A stretch of DNA of 29,641 nt from Strigomonas culicis (GCA_000482145.1 AUXH01000193.1:1-29641); one strand, 5' to 3'. Positions 17,668-25,903 are shown, counted from the first letter of the stretch. The notes: generated from the letters alone by a model not told the origin. Numbers and translations are program-made.

Positions 17668-17687
17668 GCGGGTGCCCTGGCACCCGC
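17668..17687 (+). other. Near-palindrome / hairpin in GC-rich patch
   Basis: GCGGGTGCC (17668-17676) is the reverse complement of GGCACCCGC (17679-17687), separated by only 2 bases. It could form a GC-rich hairpin in RNA or a protein-binding palindrome in DNA. Confidence 0.55.
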
Positions 17688-17898
17688 CAGTCGCTCACCG
17701 ACTCATGTGTGTTTCCTTTCTCGCACACTGTATGCCTGTATGTGTGCCGTACATGCATCTTCCTTCCCCATGCTGTGGTGCTATCCCGTACCGACGAAGC
17801 TCTCGCTTGTGTGTCGCCACGTTCTCGCTTACTGTTTCTTTTTTCTACATAAGGTGGGCACTTCTTTTCAGGCATGAGGTACATATCTATATAATGTA

Positions 17899-17903
<5 letters not shown>

Positions 17904-17933
<30 letters not shown>

Positions 17934-17934
17934 G
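17904..17934 (+). promoter_or_regulatory. (TC)n tract and trans-splice acceptor of second paralogue
   Basis: A perfect TC dinucleotide run (17904-17932) is immediately followed by AG at 17933-17934. The 44-base leader has no ATG before 17979. Confidence 0.7.
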
Positions 17935-17978
17935 TATATATCTCTGGTTGATATCAGGTAGCCTCTCGGTAACAACAC

Positions 17979-19166
17979 ATGATTCATACGGGCAGTGCAC
18001 CTTCGGAGCCGTGGCCCGGGCTCATCTACGCGAGTCTCTTTTTCTTGTGTCAGGCCGGGCCGCTGCCGGTCACCCTTACGTGGTCCCACACGGCGGCTAG
18101 AGCGCCTACCCGAGGTGTTGTCACCTACGATGCGGCGCATGCCTGCTTCTCGATGAAGGAGCTCACACCGTCTGCTAAACGAACAAAAGGCAACACGATG
18201 GAGGTGCGCCTCTGCTCGATGGGCCCCCGGCATGAGGACCCGGCGCGCGGGCCGCCGGCCACCGTCGCCATCGCTTCCTTCTACAAGGATCCGACGCTGC
18301 AGTTTCTGCTGCCGCAGCTGGTCGAGCGGCAGGCGCTGTCCGCCGATGTGGCGGTGGCCTGCATGAACCGCTCGTACGTGCGCCGGCTGCGCGGCGTACT
18401 GGACGGCTTCCTGTCGGCGGCCCTTGACGTATACGCCGACATCTGTCGCGACCCGACGCTGCTGTTGGGCGTGTGGGGCGCGGCGCGGCACGCCCAGCTC
18501 GGTAAGCTGCGCCTCCCGTGCCCCCACCGAGATGAGGAGGTGCATGCGTTCCTGCATCGATGTGCGCCGAACCCAGAGAAGGAAGAAGAGGAGGAGGAGG
18601 AGAGCAGCGGTGAAGAAGAGAGCAGCGGTGAGGACATCAGTGGCGTGGAGGTGCGGCGTCGATTGGACACACTCGAGGAGCGGGTGGCCGCTCTGACGGA
18701 CCAGCTGATGCGGCAGCGCGCGGACACAAAAGAGATCCTCAACTTGCTGCGAAAGGGCGCCCAGCACCGTTCTCCGCCCAAGCCACCCAGTCGCGCCGAG
18801 AGCGCTTCGCCGCCCAGCTACGAAGCGTGGAACCTCGCAACGTCACACAAGAGGGTAGAGAGCCGCGACGCGCCACCGGAAGTGGCGGTGGGGTCCAGTA
18901 GCCAGAGGGTGGTGCTCACGAACTGCCGCACATGGGAGCCGCTGAAAAAGGAGTACCCGGACCCGAAAAAACTGTTTTACTATTTCTGCAGCCGCATGAG
19001 CATCGTCGAAGAGCGAATGAAGACCGATATGTCGAAGGTTTACTATCGTGACTTCAAGAAGGTTTTTTTCTCAAAGATCCGTTTCGATCTGTCCGACCCT
19101 AAGAACGGGGACGCAGTAGCGGAGATCCATCGGGCGGTGGGTCGGGTGACTTCGTCGCTATCCTAG
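17979..19166 (+). CDS. Unknown protein, member 2 of a tandem paralogue pair
   Basis: 395 aa, same block order as the preceding gene: LFFLCQAGPL (20-29), PTRGVVT (43-49), ELTP (61-64), coiled-coil candidate with RLDTLE (228-233) and ADTKEILNLL, then RTWEPLKKEYPDP (317-329) and an aromatic/Lys-rich C-terminus (YYRDFKKVFF near 355-364). It differs by an acidic Ser/Glu tract at about 199-219, immediately before the coiled coil, containing SSGEEESSGED, which resembles casein kinase 2 sites. The middle region (about 100-195) has diverged almost completely from the first copy. No signal peptide, membrane span or enzymatic motif is seen. The pattern suggests an old tandem duplication of a fast-evolving, coiled-coil (possibly oligomeric) protein with conserved N- and C-terminal modules. 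Codon bias is again weaker than in flanking housekeeping genes. Confidence 0.82.
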   Translation: MIHTGSAPSEPWPGLIYASLFFLCQAGPLPVTLTWSHTAARAPTRGVVTYDAAHACFSMKELTPSAKRTKGNTMEVRLCSMGPRHEDPARGPPATVAIASFYKDPTLQFLLPQLVERQALSADVAVACMNRSYVRRLRGVLDGFLSAALDVYADICRDPTLLLGVWGAARHAQLGKLRLPCPHRDEEVHAFLHRCAPNPEKEEEEEEESSGEEESSGEDISGVEVRRRLDTLEERVAALTDQLMRQRADTKEILNLLRKGAQHRSPPKPPSRAESASPPSYEAWNLATSHKRVESRDAPPEVAVGSSSQRVVLTNCRTWEPLKKEYPDPKKLFYYFCSRMSIVEERMKTDMSKVYYRDFKKVFFSKIRFDLSDPKNGDAVAEIHRAVGRVTSSLS

Positions 19167-19238
19167 TCTCAGCTACGTACACTCGCTCCCTATCGCACGC
19201 GGTACATCGCAAACAGAACATGCCACGCAGCGGCTGCC

Positions 19239-19259
19239 GGTTGCAGTGCTGCTGCAACC
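19239..19259 (+). other. Stem-loop after second paralogue
   Basis: GGTTGCAG (19239-19246) pairs perfectly with CTGCAACC (19252-19259) around the 5-base loop TGCTG, 72 bases after the stop codon, close to the spacing of the hairpin after the first paralogue. Confidence 0.6.
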
Positions 19260-19525
19260 CACTTTTTTCCCATGTATGCATGTAGAAGAGAACCCGTGTT
19301 GATGAATTGAGCAATCGCACGATGTCGAAAAAGAAAATGACAATGAGGCGTGCTCGGGTGTGCGCAGAGCGCACATGAGAGATGTACGAAAACACACATG
19401 CGCGCGCACAAACACACACACACACACACACACACAAAGAAAAAAAAAACACTAACAACTACTATTACTATTTCTTCTTCTACTAACAAGTGGCTGTGAT
19501 ATCTTTTTGTCAAACATTTACCAGA

Positions 19526-19641
19526 GTTCTTTTTTTTTCTTCTTCCTCTTCACCCTCTTTATCCATTCGTTCTCTTTTCTCCATTCTCTCCGTTTCTCTC
19601 CCTCTTTTTTTTCACTTCTACTTGACTCATCTCTTTTCTAG
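19526..19641 (+). promoter_or_regulatory. Putative trans-splice acceptor of PEX7
   Basis: More than 100 bases are almost purely C/T, ending in CTAG with AG at 19640-19641. The 125-base leader contains no ATG before 19767. Confidence 0.7.
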
Positions 19642-19657
19642 ATCACAAGCAACACCG

Positions 19658-19675
19658 CAGCAGCAGCAGCAGCAG
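19658..19675 (+). repeat. (CAG)6 trinucleotide repeat in leader
   Basis: Six perfect CAG copies in the presumed 5' UTR of PEX7. Each is also a potential AG acceptor, so the true splice site may vary within it. Confidence 0.85.
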
Positions 19676-19766
19676 GAAAAGCAAACGGCGAAAGGACAAA
19701 TAATACATAGCGACTCCACGACCGGCGCAGCAATCTGAGGGAAGAACCGAAAGAAAAGGGGAAACA

Positions 19767-20894
19767 ATGCCTTCCTTCTACCTACATCAGGGGTTTGCTG
19801 GGCAGCAGATCCGTGCCAATCCGTGGAAGCCTACACAGTTCATCATCTCTAGCTCGCAGAACTTTGGCGTGGTGGGGTCCGGCAAGGTGTACGTAGTGGA
19901 GGCCGCCGGCGGCTTCGCAGGCGGCGCGCCAGTGCAGCTGGTCGGCTGCTGGGGCACCAGCGACGGTGCCTTCGACGCGTGCTTCAATGAGACGGACCCG
20001 AACGTGGTTGTCGTGGCCTGCGGGGACGGCAGCAAGGTGTACAACCTCGCGCAGTCGCTCAACCAGAACCAGGCGCAGCCGCTCGTGCACAACCGCGAGC
20101 ACATGCAGGAGGTGTCCTGCGCCGTCTGGCACGCGGCGAAGCGCGACAGCTACTTCACCGCGAGCTGGGACACGACGATCAAGCTCTTCTCCGTGGCGAA
20201 CCCGATGCAGTCCGTTGCGACGCTGCAGGGGCACATGAAGGAGGTGTACGAGGTGTCCACAACCGCCCGCAGCCCCTTCTCCATCCTCTCCTGCTCCGGC
20301 GACGGCACGTGGAAGCTGTGGGACCTGCGCACGCCGCAGGCCCCGGTGCTCTCGCAGTTCGCCCACCAAAACCAGATTGTCCTCTCCGTCGACTTCAACA
20401 AACAGGACCCGAACCTCTTCGCCTCCGGCGGCGTCGACCGCACGGTGCGCATCTGGGACGCGCGCCGGCCGAACCAGCCGCTCGCGTCGCTGCCCGGGCA
20501 CGACCAGGCCTGCCGCCGCGTGCGCTTCTCCCCCCACAGCCGCACGCTGCTCGCGTCCAGCGGCTACGACATGCGGGTGTGCGTGTGGGACCTCAACAGC
20601 CCGCAGCGCCCCATGGTCGGCCGCTACCAGCAGCACCGCGAGTTCGTCGTCGGCCTCGAGTGGTCGCCGGCGGTGCCCAACGCGCTGGCCACCACGTCCT
20701 TCGACGGCACCGCCTTCTTCCTGACCGTGGGGCAGGCGCCGGTGCCGTCGCCGCCGGTGCCGCTGCCGCCGGCCATCCCACCGCCGCGCGTGGCCATGCC
20801 ACGGTCGAAGGTGCTGCCCGGGCTCCCTTCCCCCGGCATGCCCTTCGGTGGGCCGATGCCGATGCCGGGCTCGCCGCCGCGGTCGCCGCGGTAA
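19767..20894 (+). CDS. PEX7: Peroxin-7, PTS2 receptor for glycosomal import
   Basis: 375 aa WD40 beta-propeller. The N-terminus has the PEX7-type strand FIISSSQNFGVVGSGKVYVVE (about 25-45). WD-type repeats follow, with signatures at about 133-141 (SWDTTIKLF), 176-186 (CSGDGTWKLWD), 221-231 (GVDRTVRIWD) and 266-275 (YDMRVCVWDL), and a last blade near 300-320. PEX7 is the soluble cytosolic receptor that binds N-terminal PTS2 signals and delivers enzymes to peroxisomes, which in trypanosomatids are glycosomes, working with PEX5. Residues about 325-375 form a Pro-rich tail absent from short PEX7 proteins; similar Pro-rich extensions are known for Leishmania PEX7. Start is the first ATG after the acceptor and gives a normal N-terminus. 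Confidence 0.94.
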   Translation: MPSFYLHQGFAGQQIRANPWKPTQFIISSSQNFGVVGSGKVYVVEAAGGFAGGAPVQLVGCWGTSDGAFDACFNETDPNVVVVACGDGSKVYNLAQSLNQNQAQPLVHNREHMQEVSCAVWHAAKRDSYFTASWDTTIKLFSVANPMQSVATLQGHMKEVYEVSTTARSPFSILSCSGDGTWKLWDLRTPQAPVLSQFAHQNQIVLSVDFNKQDPNLFASGGVDRTVRIWDARRPNQPLASLPGHDQACRRVRFSPHSRTLLASSGYDMRVCVWDLNSPQRPMVGRYQQHREFVVGLEWSPAVPNALATTSFDGTAFFLTVGQAPVPSPPVPLPPAIPPPRVAMPRSKVLPGLPSPGMPFGGPMPMPGSPPRSPR

Positions 20895-21391
20895 GAGCAG
20901 AGACAGGTGCACCCTTCGCGCGCGCGCTCACTCACCCCTTCCCTCTTTCTTTTCCCTTTCTCGCGTCTTCTCTAGTTCTGTGAGCACCCATTGAGGGCCG
21001 TAGGTTTGTAAGCATGCATACCTCTCAATGGATACCGCAGTACCTGTGCGTGTTGAGGGGCGAGAGAGGGTACAAATGGCGGATGCGTGTGATTTACAGT
21101 CGCCCTGCGAAGCATTCAAAAGTATAACGTGATCGTGTTTAACGAATTAAAAATAAATAATACGTAACCATGCTTTGTTTGGCGTCACGCCGACTGCTAC
21201 TTTGAGATAGCAACACCAGCAGACCATGGACCGCACTGGTATCTGTTCTTCCCCTCGCTGTCTGCTCCTCTTTTCTTGGACCTCCACTGCAACTCTTTCT
21301 CTCACATCTTTCTTTCTTTTTTTTTTTTGCCACAGCTGAATCGTTGAAAGCCACACCCACACCCAAGCGCCGCTCGTCGACCTTCCTGCCG
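20895..21391 (+). other. Intergenic spacer
   Basis: Includes T/C tracts near 20936-20970 and 21280-21328, with unremarkable sequence between. No gene was seen on either strand. Confidence 0.6.
21296..21335 (+). promoter_or_regulatory. Putative trans-splice acceptor of EF-Ts
   Basis: A T/C tract with a long T run is followed by GCCACAG with AG at 21334-21335; the 56-base leader has no ATG before 21392. Confidence 0.7.
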
Positions 21392-22234
21392 ATGCTGCGT
21401 CTGTCCTACCTGCGGCTGTCGCTGCCGGCCGACAAGAAGGCGTTCATGGAGCTGGTGCGCACGCTGCGGTACCGCACGGAGGCGCCCATCTCGGACTGCT
21501 CCTCCGCGCTGAAGGAGGCGGACGGTGACATGGACGCGGCGGTGCAGATCCTGCGCAAGAAGGGCGCCGCGCGCGCCATGAAGAAGGGCGACCGCATGAC
21601 GGAGCACGGCTTCGTCGTGAGCTGCGTCGGCACGTCGGCGGCGAGTGGGGCGGCGATCATCACCATGTGTAGCGAAACCGACTTCGCGGCGCGCAACGCG
21701 CACTTCACGAAAACCTGCATCCGCGTGCGGGACCGCCTGCGGCAGCTGATGGACGACAGCCAGGGCGCCGTGCTGGCCGACCCCGCCGCGGCGGCGACCA
21801 CCCTCGCGGAGGCGAGCCAGAGCGACCTGCAGGCCGCCATCGCCGTGATGGGCGAGAACATGCGCGTGCGGTCGGTGACGCCGCTGCTGCCGGCCCCGCA
21901 CGTCTCCGAGCACCTGTGCGTCGGCAGCTACACCCATGGCACCGTCGGCGTCGACGATGTCGGCCGCATCGTCGGCCTCGTGGCGGTCAGCCACCTGCAA
22001 CCGGAGGCGCCGGTCGAGCCGGCGACGCTCACCGCGGTCGCGCGGCACTTCGTCGCGACCTCCGGCGCGGAGGGCAACTACGCGCACCAGAACTTCTTCG
22101 GTGGCGACGACGGCGAGTCCATCGGCAAGTGGCTGAAGCGCCACCACCTCCGCTTTAGCAGCAGCCTCGTCATGGAGTTTGGCAAGGAGCCGGTGGTGAA
22201 CACGGCACCGGTGCCGCACGCGCCGAAGAAGTGA
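21392..22234 (+). CDS. tsf: Mitochondrial elongation factor Ts
   Basis: 280 aa. EF-Ts is the guanine nucleotide exchange factor for EF-Tu in organellar translation. The first 13 residues (MLRLSYLRLSLPA) are Arg/Ser/Leu-rich without acids, a plausible mitochondrial presequence. Residues about 18-60 are the N-terminal UBA-like EF-Tu-binding domain: LVRTLRYRTEAPISDCSSAL, then EADGDMDAAVQILRKKG, matching the bacterial pattern of R-T-x-A, a Cys near the ALxEA motif, and the closing LRKKG. The core signature CSETDFAARNAHF at 93-105 contains the TDF motif that contacts EF-Tu. The length suits an EF-Ts with a full core domain. The mitochondrial assignment is inferred from the presequence and from the absence of plastids in this lineage. 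Confidence 0.93.
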   Translation: MLRLSYLRLSLPADKKAFMELVRTLRYRTEAPISDCSSALKEADGDMDAAVQILRKKGAARAMKKGDRMTEHGFVVSCVGTSAASGAAIITMCSETDFAARNAHFTKTCIRVRDRLRQLMDDSQGAVLADPAAAATTLAEASQSDLQAAIAVMGENMRVRSVTPLLPAPHVSEHLCVGSYTHGTVGVDDVGRIVGLVAVSHLQPEAPVEPATLTAVARHFVATSGAEGNYAHQNFFGGDDGESIGKWLKRHHLRFSSSLVMEFGKEPVVNTAPVPHAPKK

Positions 22235-22880
22235 CAAGGGCGAAATGGGCGAGCGCGGGCGAGCGCAAGTGTACACATTTCATCGTTTTTTGTTTATTCA
22301 CACATTTTTTTTATTGTACTAAAACAACAAGAACAACAAAAAACAACACAGAGGAAACCTTATCTTCCACAATCTAACAATGAAAGTCAAACAACCAAAA
22401 AGAGTTACTGTGAGTAACATCATTAACCAAAAAAACAACAACCAAAACATACTTAATAGTAACAAAAAACAACAACATAATCAACTGTGCATGTGCACTA
22501 CATATCGTATCAAAAACAAAAGGTTTTCCTCTCAAAAAAAAAACAACAACAAAAAATGGTAAATCAAAAAGTGGTCACGAAGTGATCGCTCCATCCTTCT
22601 TGAGTCGCTGGGTGCGATAAGAGCAGCGAGGGAATCATCCTTTGTCCATATACTCTTTTCCCTCTCTTCATCTTCGGTTGTCACTCTCTCTCTCTCTCTC
22701 TCTTTGTGAGTGGTTGCACTGCTGTCACTGCCTCAAAATCTGTAAGGGCGACAACAGGGCACGTACACACAAACACGCATACATTGTAGTTTCCTCTTCA
22801 CTTCATTATTGTGGATTTTCTTTTCCCTTTCCTCATTCGTTAGCTCGTTACCCCCCCCCCCTTCCCTAGACGTCGCTGTC
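22235..22880 (+). other. Intergenic spacer with a CAA-rich, G-poor stretch
   Basis: From about 22315 to 22560 the + strand is dominated by A and C in CAA/AAC motifs with very little G. This is probably 3' UTR of the EF-Ts gene and should be unstructured as RNA. A TC repeat at 22684-22703 and a run of eleven C near 22851-22861 follow. An open frame at 22380-22562 is a low-complexity Asn/Lys/Gln product of this composition and is not called. Confidence 0.6.
22813..22869 (+). promoter_or_regulatory. Putative trans-splice acceptor of BBS7
   Basis: Pyrimidine tracts lead to AG at 22842-22843 and, after an 11-C run, to AG at 22868-22869. Leaders would be 37 or 11 bases, neither containing an ATG before 22881. 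Confidence 0.6.
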
Positions 22881-25349
22881 ATGTCTGGGACTCTCAGCTA
22901 CACACGCCGCGACATCTGCGCGAGCGCGTCCGCCGCGCCCCAGTGCCTCGTCGTCTACCCTCCGACCAAAAAAATGAAGCAGCGCGTCGGTGTCGGTGAC
23001 AGCTCCGGCGTCTTCACCGTCTTCTCCGTGGGGAAGCGGCTGGAGCAGGAGGTGGTCTTCGCGACGGATGCGACGAGCGCGACGGGCGTGAAGCGGCCTG
23101 TGACGTGCTCCACGCTCTTCGCGGACCAGCTCTTCTACATGCGCGGTAGCTTTCTCGAGGCGTACTCCCGCAAAGGCAAGCATTTCTTCTCCGTCGACAC
23201 GAACGCGACGGAGCGAATCCACTCGGTGTATATCGACACGCCGTTCATCTTCATATCGGGCGACTTCATGACGACGGCGCTGCAGGAGACAAAGGAGCTC
23301 GGCTTTTACATGAGCCCCGACCGCGTCAACGCGATGGTGACCTTCCCCACGCACGGCAGTGCGACGAAGGAGGCCAAGACGCTCGCGGACTACATTGTGT
23401 GCCTCGGCTGCAACGACCGCTGCCTGCGGCTCGTGCAGAGCAACGAGCTGCTGGACGAGCGCAGCTGCGAGGCGCCGGTGACCGCCCTCTACCGTCACGT
23501 GCGGGAGGGGGAGCACTACCTGGTGTACGGCACACAGGTCGGCTCCATCGGCATCTACGCGGTGCTGCCGAACAACACGCTGCGGCGCTGCTGCACCTAC
23601 ACCGCGCCGGCGGACAAGCAGGCCAGCATCGTCTCTGTCTCGACGAGCGACGCGGACGCGGACGGCAAGTGGGAGGTGCTCGTCGGGCTGGAAGACGGCG
23701 GGGTGCACATCCTGCGCGTGCTGGAGCGGCCCGGCGACAGCCTCGCCCTCGAGCTCGCGTGGGCGACGAACGTCGGCGAGAAGGTGGTGTCGGTCGTCGG
23801 CGGCGTGGTGACGGACTGCGCGGCGCGCCCCGACGTGCTGGCGCACCTCTTCAGCGGCCGCGTCGTCGCCTTCACGCTCGACCAGGAGAAGCCGAAGCAG
23901 CCGGACGGGGCGGCGGGCCCCTCCGCGCTGGAGGTGCTGGCCGCGAAGCACGAGGACACGCAACACGAGATCGCCATGCTGCGCCAGCGCATCGACGCGA
24001 CCGCGGTGCAGCTCGCCAAGGCGACCGGCGCGTACAAGATGCGGAAGAGCCTCACCGCGGTCGCGTCGCTCTTCAAGGCGAGCGTGACGCTGCGGCCGGT
24101 GGACGACAAGCCGTTGCTGCTGCTCTCCATCCACGCCGACGTGGCGCTCTACGCGGCCGTCCTCCGCAGCCCGGTGGACGCGACGTTCAGCGGCACCGTG
24201 TCGACCGTCGTGCAGCGCAGCGAGCTGGCGCCCGGCGCGCACCCCGCCACGAAGGCGCTCGCCGTCGCGCGGCCGGTGCAGGGCGACGTGGCCGGGGAGG
24301 GCAGCAAGCGGCTGGAGGTGCACGTCTGGGCGCACGAGGGACGCGCGGCGGAGTTCCTCGTGACGCTGTACGCGCTGCCGCGGCCCCGCACCGCACAACT
24401 GCACCGCGTGCCGCTGTGCGCGCTCCCCATCTACACCCGTGTCGCCTCTGTGCAGCACGTGCTGTCGCCGGAGGAAGCGCCCTACGTGCTGTCGCAGGTG
24501 AGCTACAGCGGCGCCTTTGGGCCCGGCGAGGTGCAGCTGTGGCTCAGCGAGCTCGTGCCGGGGATCGAGACGCGGCACCAGGTGACGCCCGCCATGTACT
24601 TCAGCAGCGCGTACCTCTCCACGGTCCTCATCGTGGAGTACGCGGAGGCCCCGGAGGACGGCAGCGCACCCGCGCAGCTCTCCTTCACGAGCGATTCCCT
24701 CACCGCGCTCGCGGACATCCAGGGCACCGTCAGCGCCGGCGCCGGCGAGCGGGGGCTGGAGCTGCGGGAGCGCGAGAGCATCCTGTACGGCTCCGCGGCG
24801 CACCGCCTGCGCCGGCTGCAGCCGGTAATGAAGGCCTCCTGCGGCGCGACGCAGGATGACGTGCTGCTCGCGGGGCTGCGCGAGCTGCAGAGCGCAGACA
24901 CCGACCTCGACTACCTGCCGCCCGACCTGCGCGAGCTGCTGGAGCACCCCGACCGGCGCGGCACCTCCGTCGCGACGGAGCAGGAGCACCTCCGCCACGT
25001 CCAGCGCGCGACCGTGCGTCTCTACAACAGCCTCGTCGGCTTCTGCCACCACGCGCCGCCGCTGACGCCGGCGCTGCGCCAGGAGCTGGAGCAGGTGTCC
25101 TGCGGCAGCCAGTACTCCTACGAGCGGCTGGAGGCCATCTTCTTCCCCAACGGGGAGCACCTGCGGGAGCAGCAGCGGCTGCAGGGCGAGCTCGCGCGCA
25201 CCATCGCGGCGGAGGACCCCGGCGCCGCGGTGGCCGCCGCGGCCGCGGCGCGCGCCGAGCACAACACGACGCCCGCGCTGGACCGCCAGGAGACGAACAC
25301 GCCACCGAGCGGCGTCATCTTGTCCTCGGCATCGGATGATGGCAAGTGA
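22881..25349 (+). CDS. BBS7: Bardet-Biedl syndrome 7 protein homologue (BBSome subunit)
   Basis: 822 aa. BBS7 is a core BBSome subunit that acts with BBS2 and BBS9 in moving membrane proteins at the base of, and within, the cilium or flagellum. The N-terminal beta-propeller (about 1-340) shows the family features: an early VGVGDSSGVFTVF strand, YSRKGKHFFSVDTNATERI at about 95-113, FYMSPDRVNAMVTFP near 142-156, CNDRCLRLVQ at 177-186, and a later EVLVGLEDGGVHILRV blade. A coiled coil follows at about 347-384 (EVLAAKHEDTQHEIAMLRQR), as in animal BBS7. The remainder corresponds to the GAE, platform and C-terminal helical regions. The last 40 residues are low complexity. Length is somewhat greater than the roughly 715 aa of human BBS7. 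The propeller match to BBS7 rather than BBS2 or BBS9 is by remembered motif pattern. Confidence 0.85.
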   Translation: MSGTLSYTRRDICASASAAPQCLVVYPPTKKMKQRVGVGDSSGVFTVFSVGKRLEQEVVFATDATSATGVKRPVTCSTLFADQLFYMRGSFLEAYSRKGKHFFSVDTNATERIHSVYIDTPFIFISGDFMTTALQETKELGFYMSPDRVNAMVTFPTHGSATKEAKTLADYIVCLGCNDRCLRLVQSNELLDERSCEAPVTALYRHVREGEHYLVYGTQVGSIGIYAVLPNNTLRRCCTYTAPADKQASIVSVSTSDADADGKWEVLVGLEDGGVHILRVLERPGDSLALELAWATNVGEKVVSVVGGVVTDCAARPDVLAHLFSGRVVAFTLDQEKPKQPDGAAGPSALEVLAAKHEDTQHEIAMLRQRIDATAVQLAKATGAYKMRKSLTAVASLFKASVTLRPVDDKPLLLLSIHADVALYAAVLRSPVDATFSGTVSTVVQRSELAPGAHPATKALAVARPVQGDVAGEGSKRLEVHVWAHEGRAAEFLVTLYALPRPRTAQLHRVPLCALPIYTRVASVQHVLSPEEAPYVLSQVSYSGAFGPGEVQLWLSELVPGIETRHQVTPAMYFSSAYLSTVLIVEYAEAPEDGSAPAQLSFTSDSLTALADIQGTVSAGAGERGLELRERESILYGSAAHRLRRLQPVMKASCGATQDDVLLAGLRELQSADTDLDYLPPDLRELLEHPDRRGTSVATEQEHLRHVQRATVRLYNSLVGFCHHAPPLTPALRQELEQVSCGSQYSYERLEAIFFPNGEHLREQQRLQGELARTIAAEDPGAAVAAAAAARAEHNTTPALDRQETNTPPSGVILSSASDDGK

Positions 25350-25903
25350 CATGGCGAGGCGAGAAGCGGCTGCGGTATAGATCATTGCACACGCACACAT
25401 GAAACAAAAAGAAGAATCATAGCTAAAGAAACACGTAGAATAAAGAAAACTGTGGACTTCAACGTTGTGTATATTATAATCATTTTAAGATCATTGTTGT
25501 TGTGAGGCATAGCATGTGTTCCTCTTTTGCACTCTTTTTTTTTTCCCTTTTAAAACAATGTGTTTCAATTTTTGAAGAAAGCAAAAAAAAGAAAAGCGAT
25601 GCTGATCTTCTTTTTTCCTTGCTCTTCTATGAGGCCCTTTTCTGATCATCTCCAATTGTGTTTTTAGATTTTGTTTGGTTCGTATTACCCGTTTCCTACT
25701 CTGAGCATTACTGGTGCGACGTGTTCTCCACACACGCCGTGTGTATGGCGATGACGGTGGTTGATGGTGCGCCAATCAATTCTCTTATTCTCCTTTTTTT
25801 TTTCCCGTATCTCTCCCTCTCCAGCTTCGCTTCTTGTTCTTTTGATTTGTTAGATCCGCCGGGCTTCCGGTTTTTATTTATTTATTTTATCCATACCCGT
25901 CTG
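25350..25903 (+). other. Intergenic spacer
   Basis: A-rich 3' UTR-like sequence up to about 25500, then T-rich sequence and the acceptor tract. The long frame entering the next gene from 25658 crosses the pyrimidine tract and would encode an improbable Phe/Leu-rich N-terminus, so it was cut back. Confidence 0.6.
25784..25824 (+). promoter_or_regulatory. Putative trans-splice acceptor
   Basis: A T/C tract ends in CTCCAG with AG at 25823-25824; another AG is at 25852-25853. The leaders (79 or 50 bases) contain no ATG before 25904. Confidence 0.6.

Larger units (their letters stand above)
17436..17978 (+). other. Spacer between the paralogues
   Basis: Contains two hairpins, a GC-rich patch at about 17530-17700 that is unusual for a spacer in this window, and a CT microsatellite before the next acceptor. 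An open frame at 17527-17877 has no convincing coding character and is not called. Confidence 0.55.
19167..19766 (+). other. Intergenic spacer before PEX7
   Basis: Holds a hairpin at 19239-19259, a CA repeat near 19410-19435, a very long pyrimidine tract from about 19526, and a CAG repeat in the presumed PEX7 leader. No gene was seen. Confidence 0.6.

Noticed and set aside
17527..17877. 116-residue + strand frame between the paralogues
   Set aside because: Starts in a GC-rich patch but runs into AT-rich spacer and the acceptor region; no similarity to the paralogues was found by eye.
17904..17932. TC repeat considered as a stand-alone regulatory repeat
   Set aside because: Its position directly before AG is fully explained as the polypyrimidine tract of the next gene's splice acceptor.
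22380..22562. 60-residue Asn/Lys/Gln-rich frame
   Set aside because: Direct product of CAA/AAA-rich low-complexity DNA.
22866..25400. 844-residue open frame on the minus strand spanning all of BBS7
   Set aside because: Strong third-position G/C bias removes stops from the antisense frame. The product is low-complexity Arg/His/Leu/Val-rich and the + strand BBS7 match is clear.
25658..25903. N-terminal extension of the 559-aa gene
   Set aside because: The extension translates the polypyrimidine tract and acceptor into Phe/Leu/Ser-rich sequence and lacks an ATG at its outer end.
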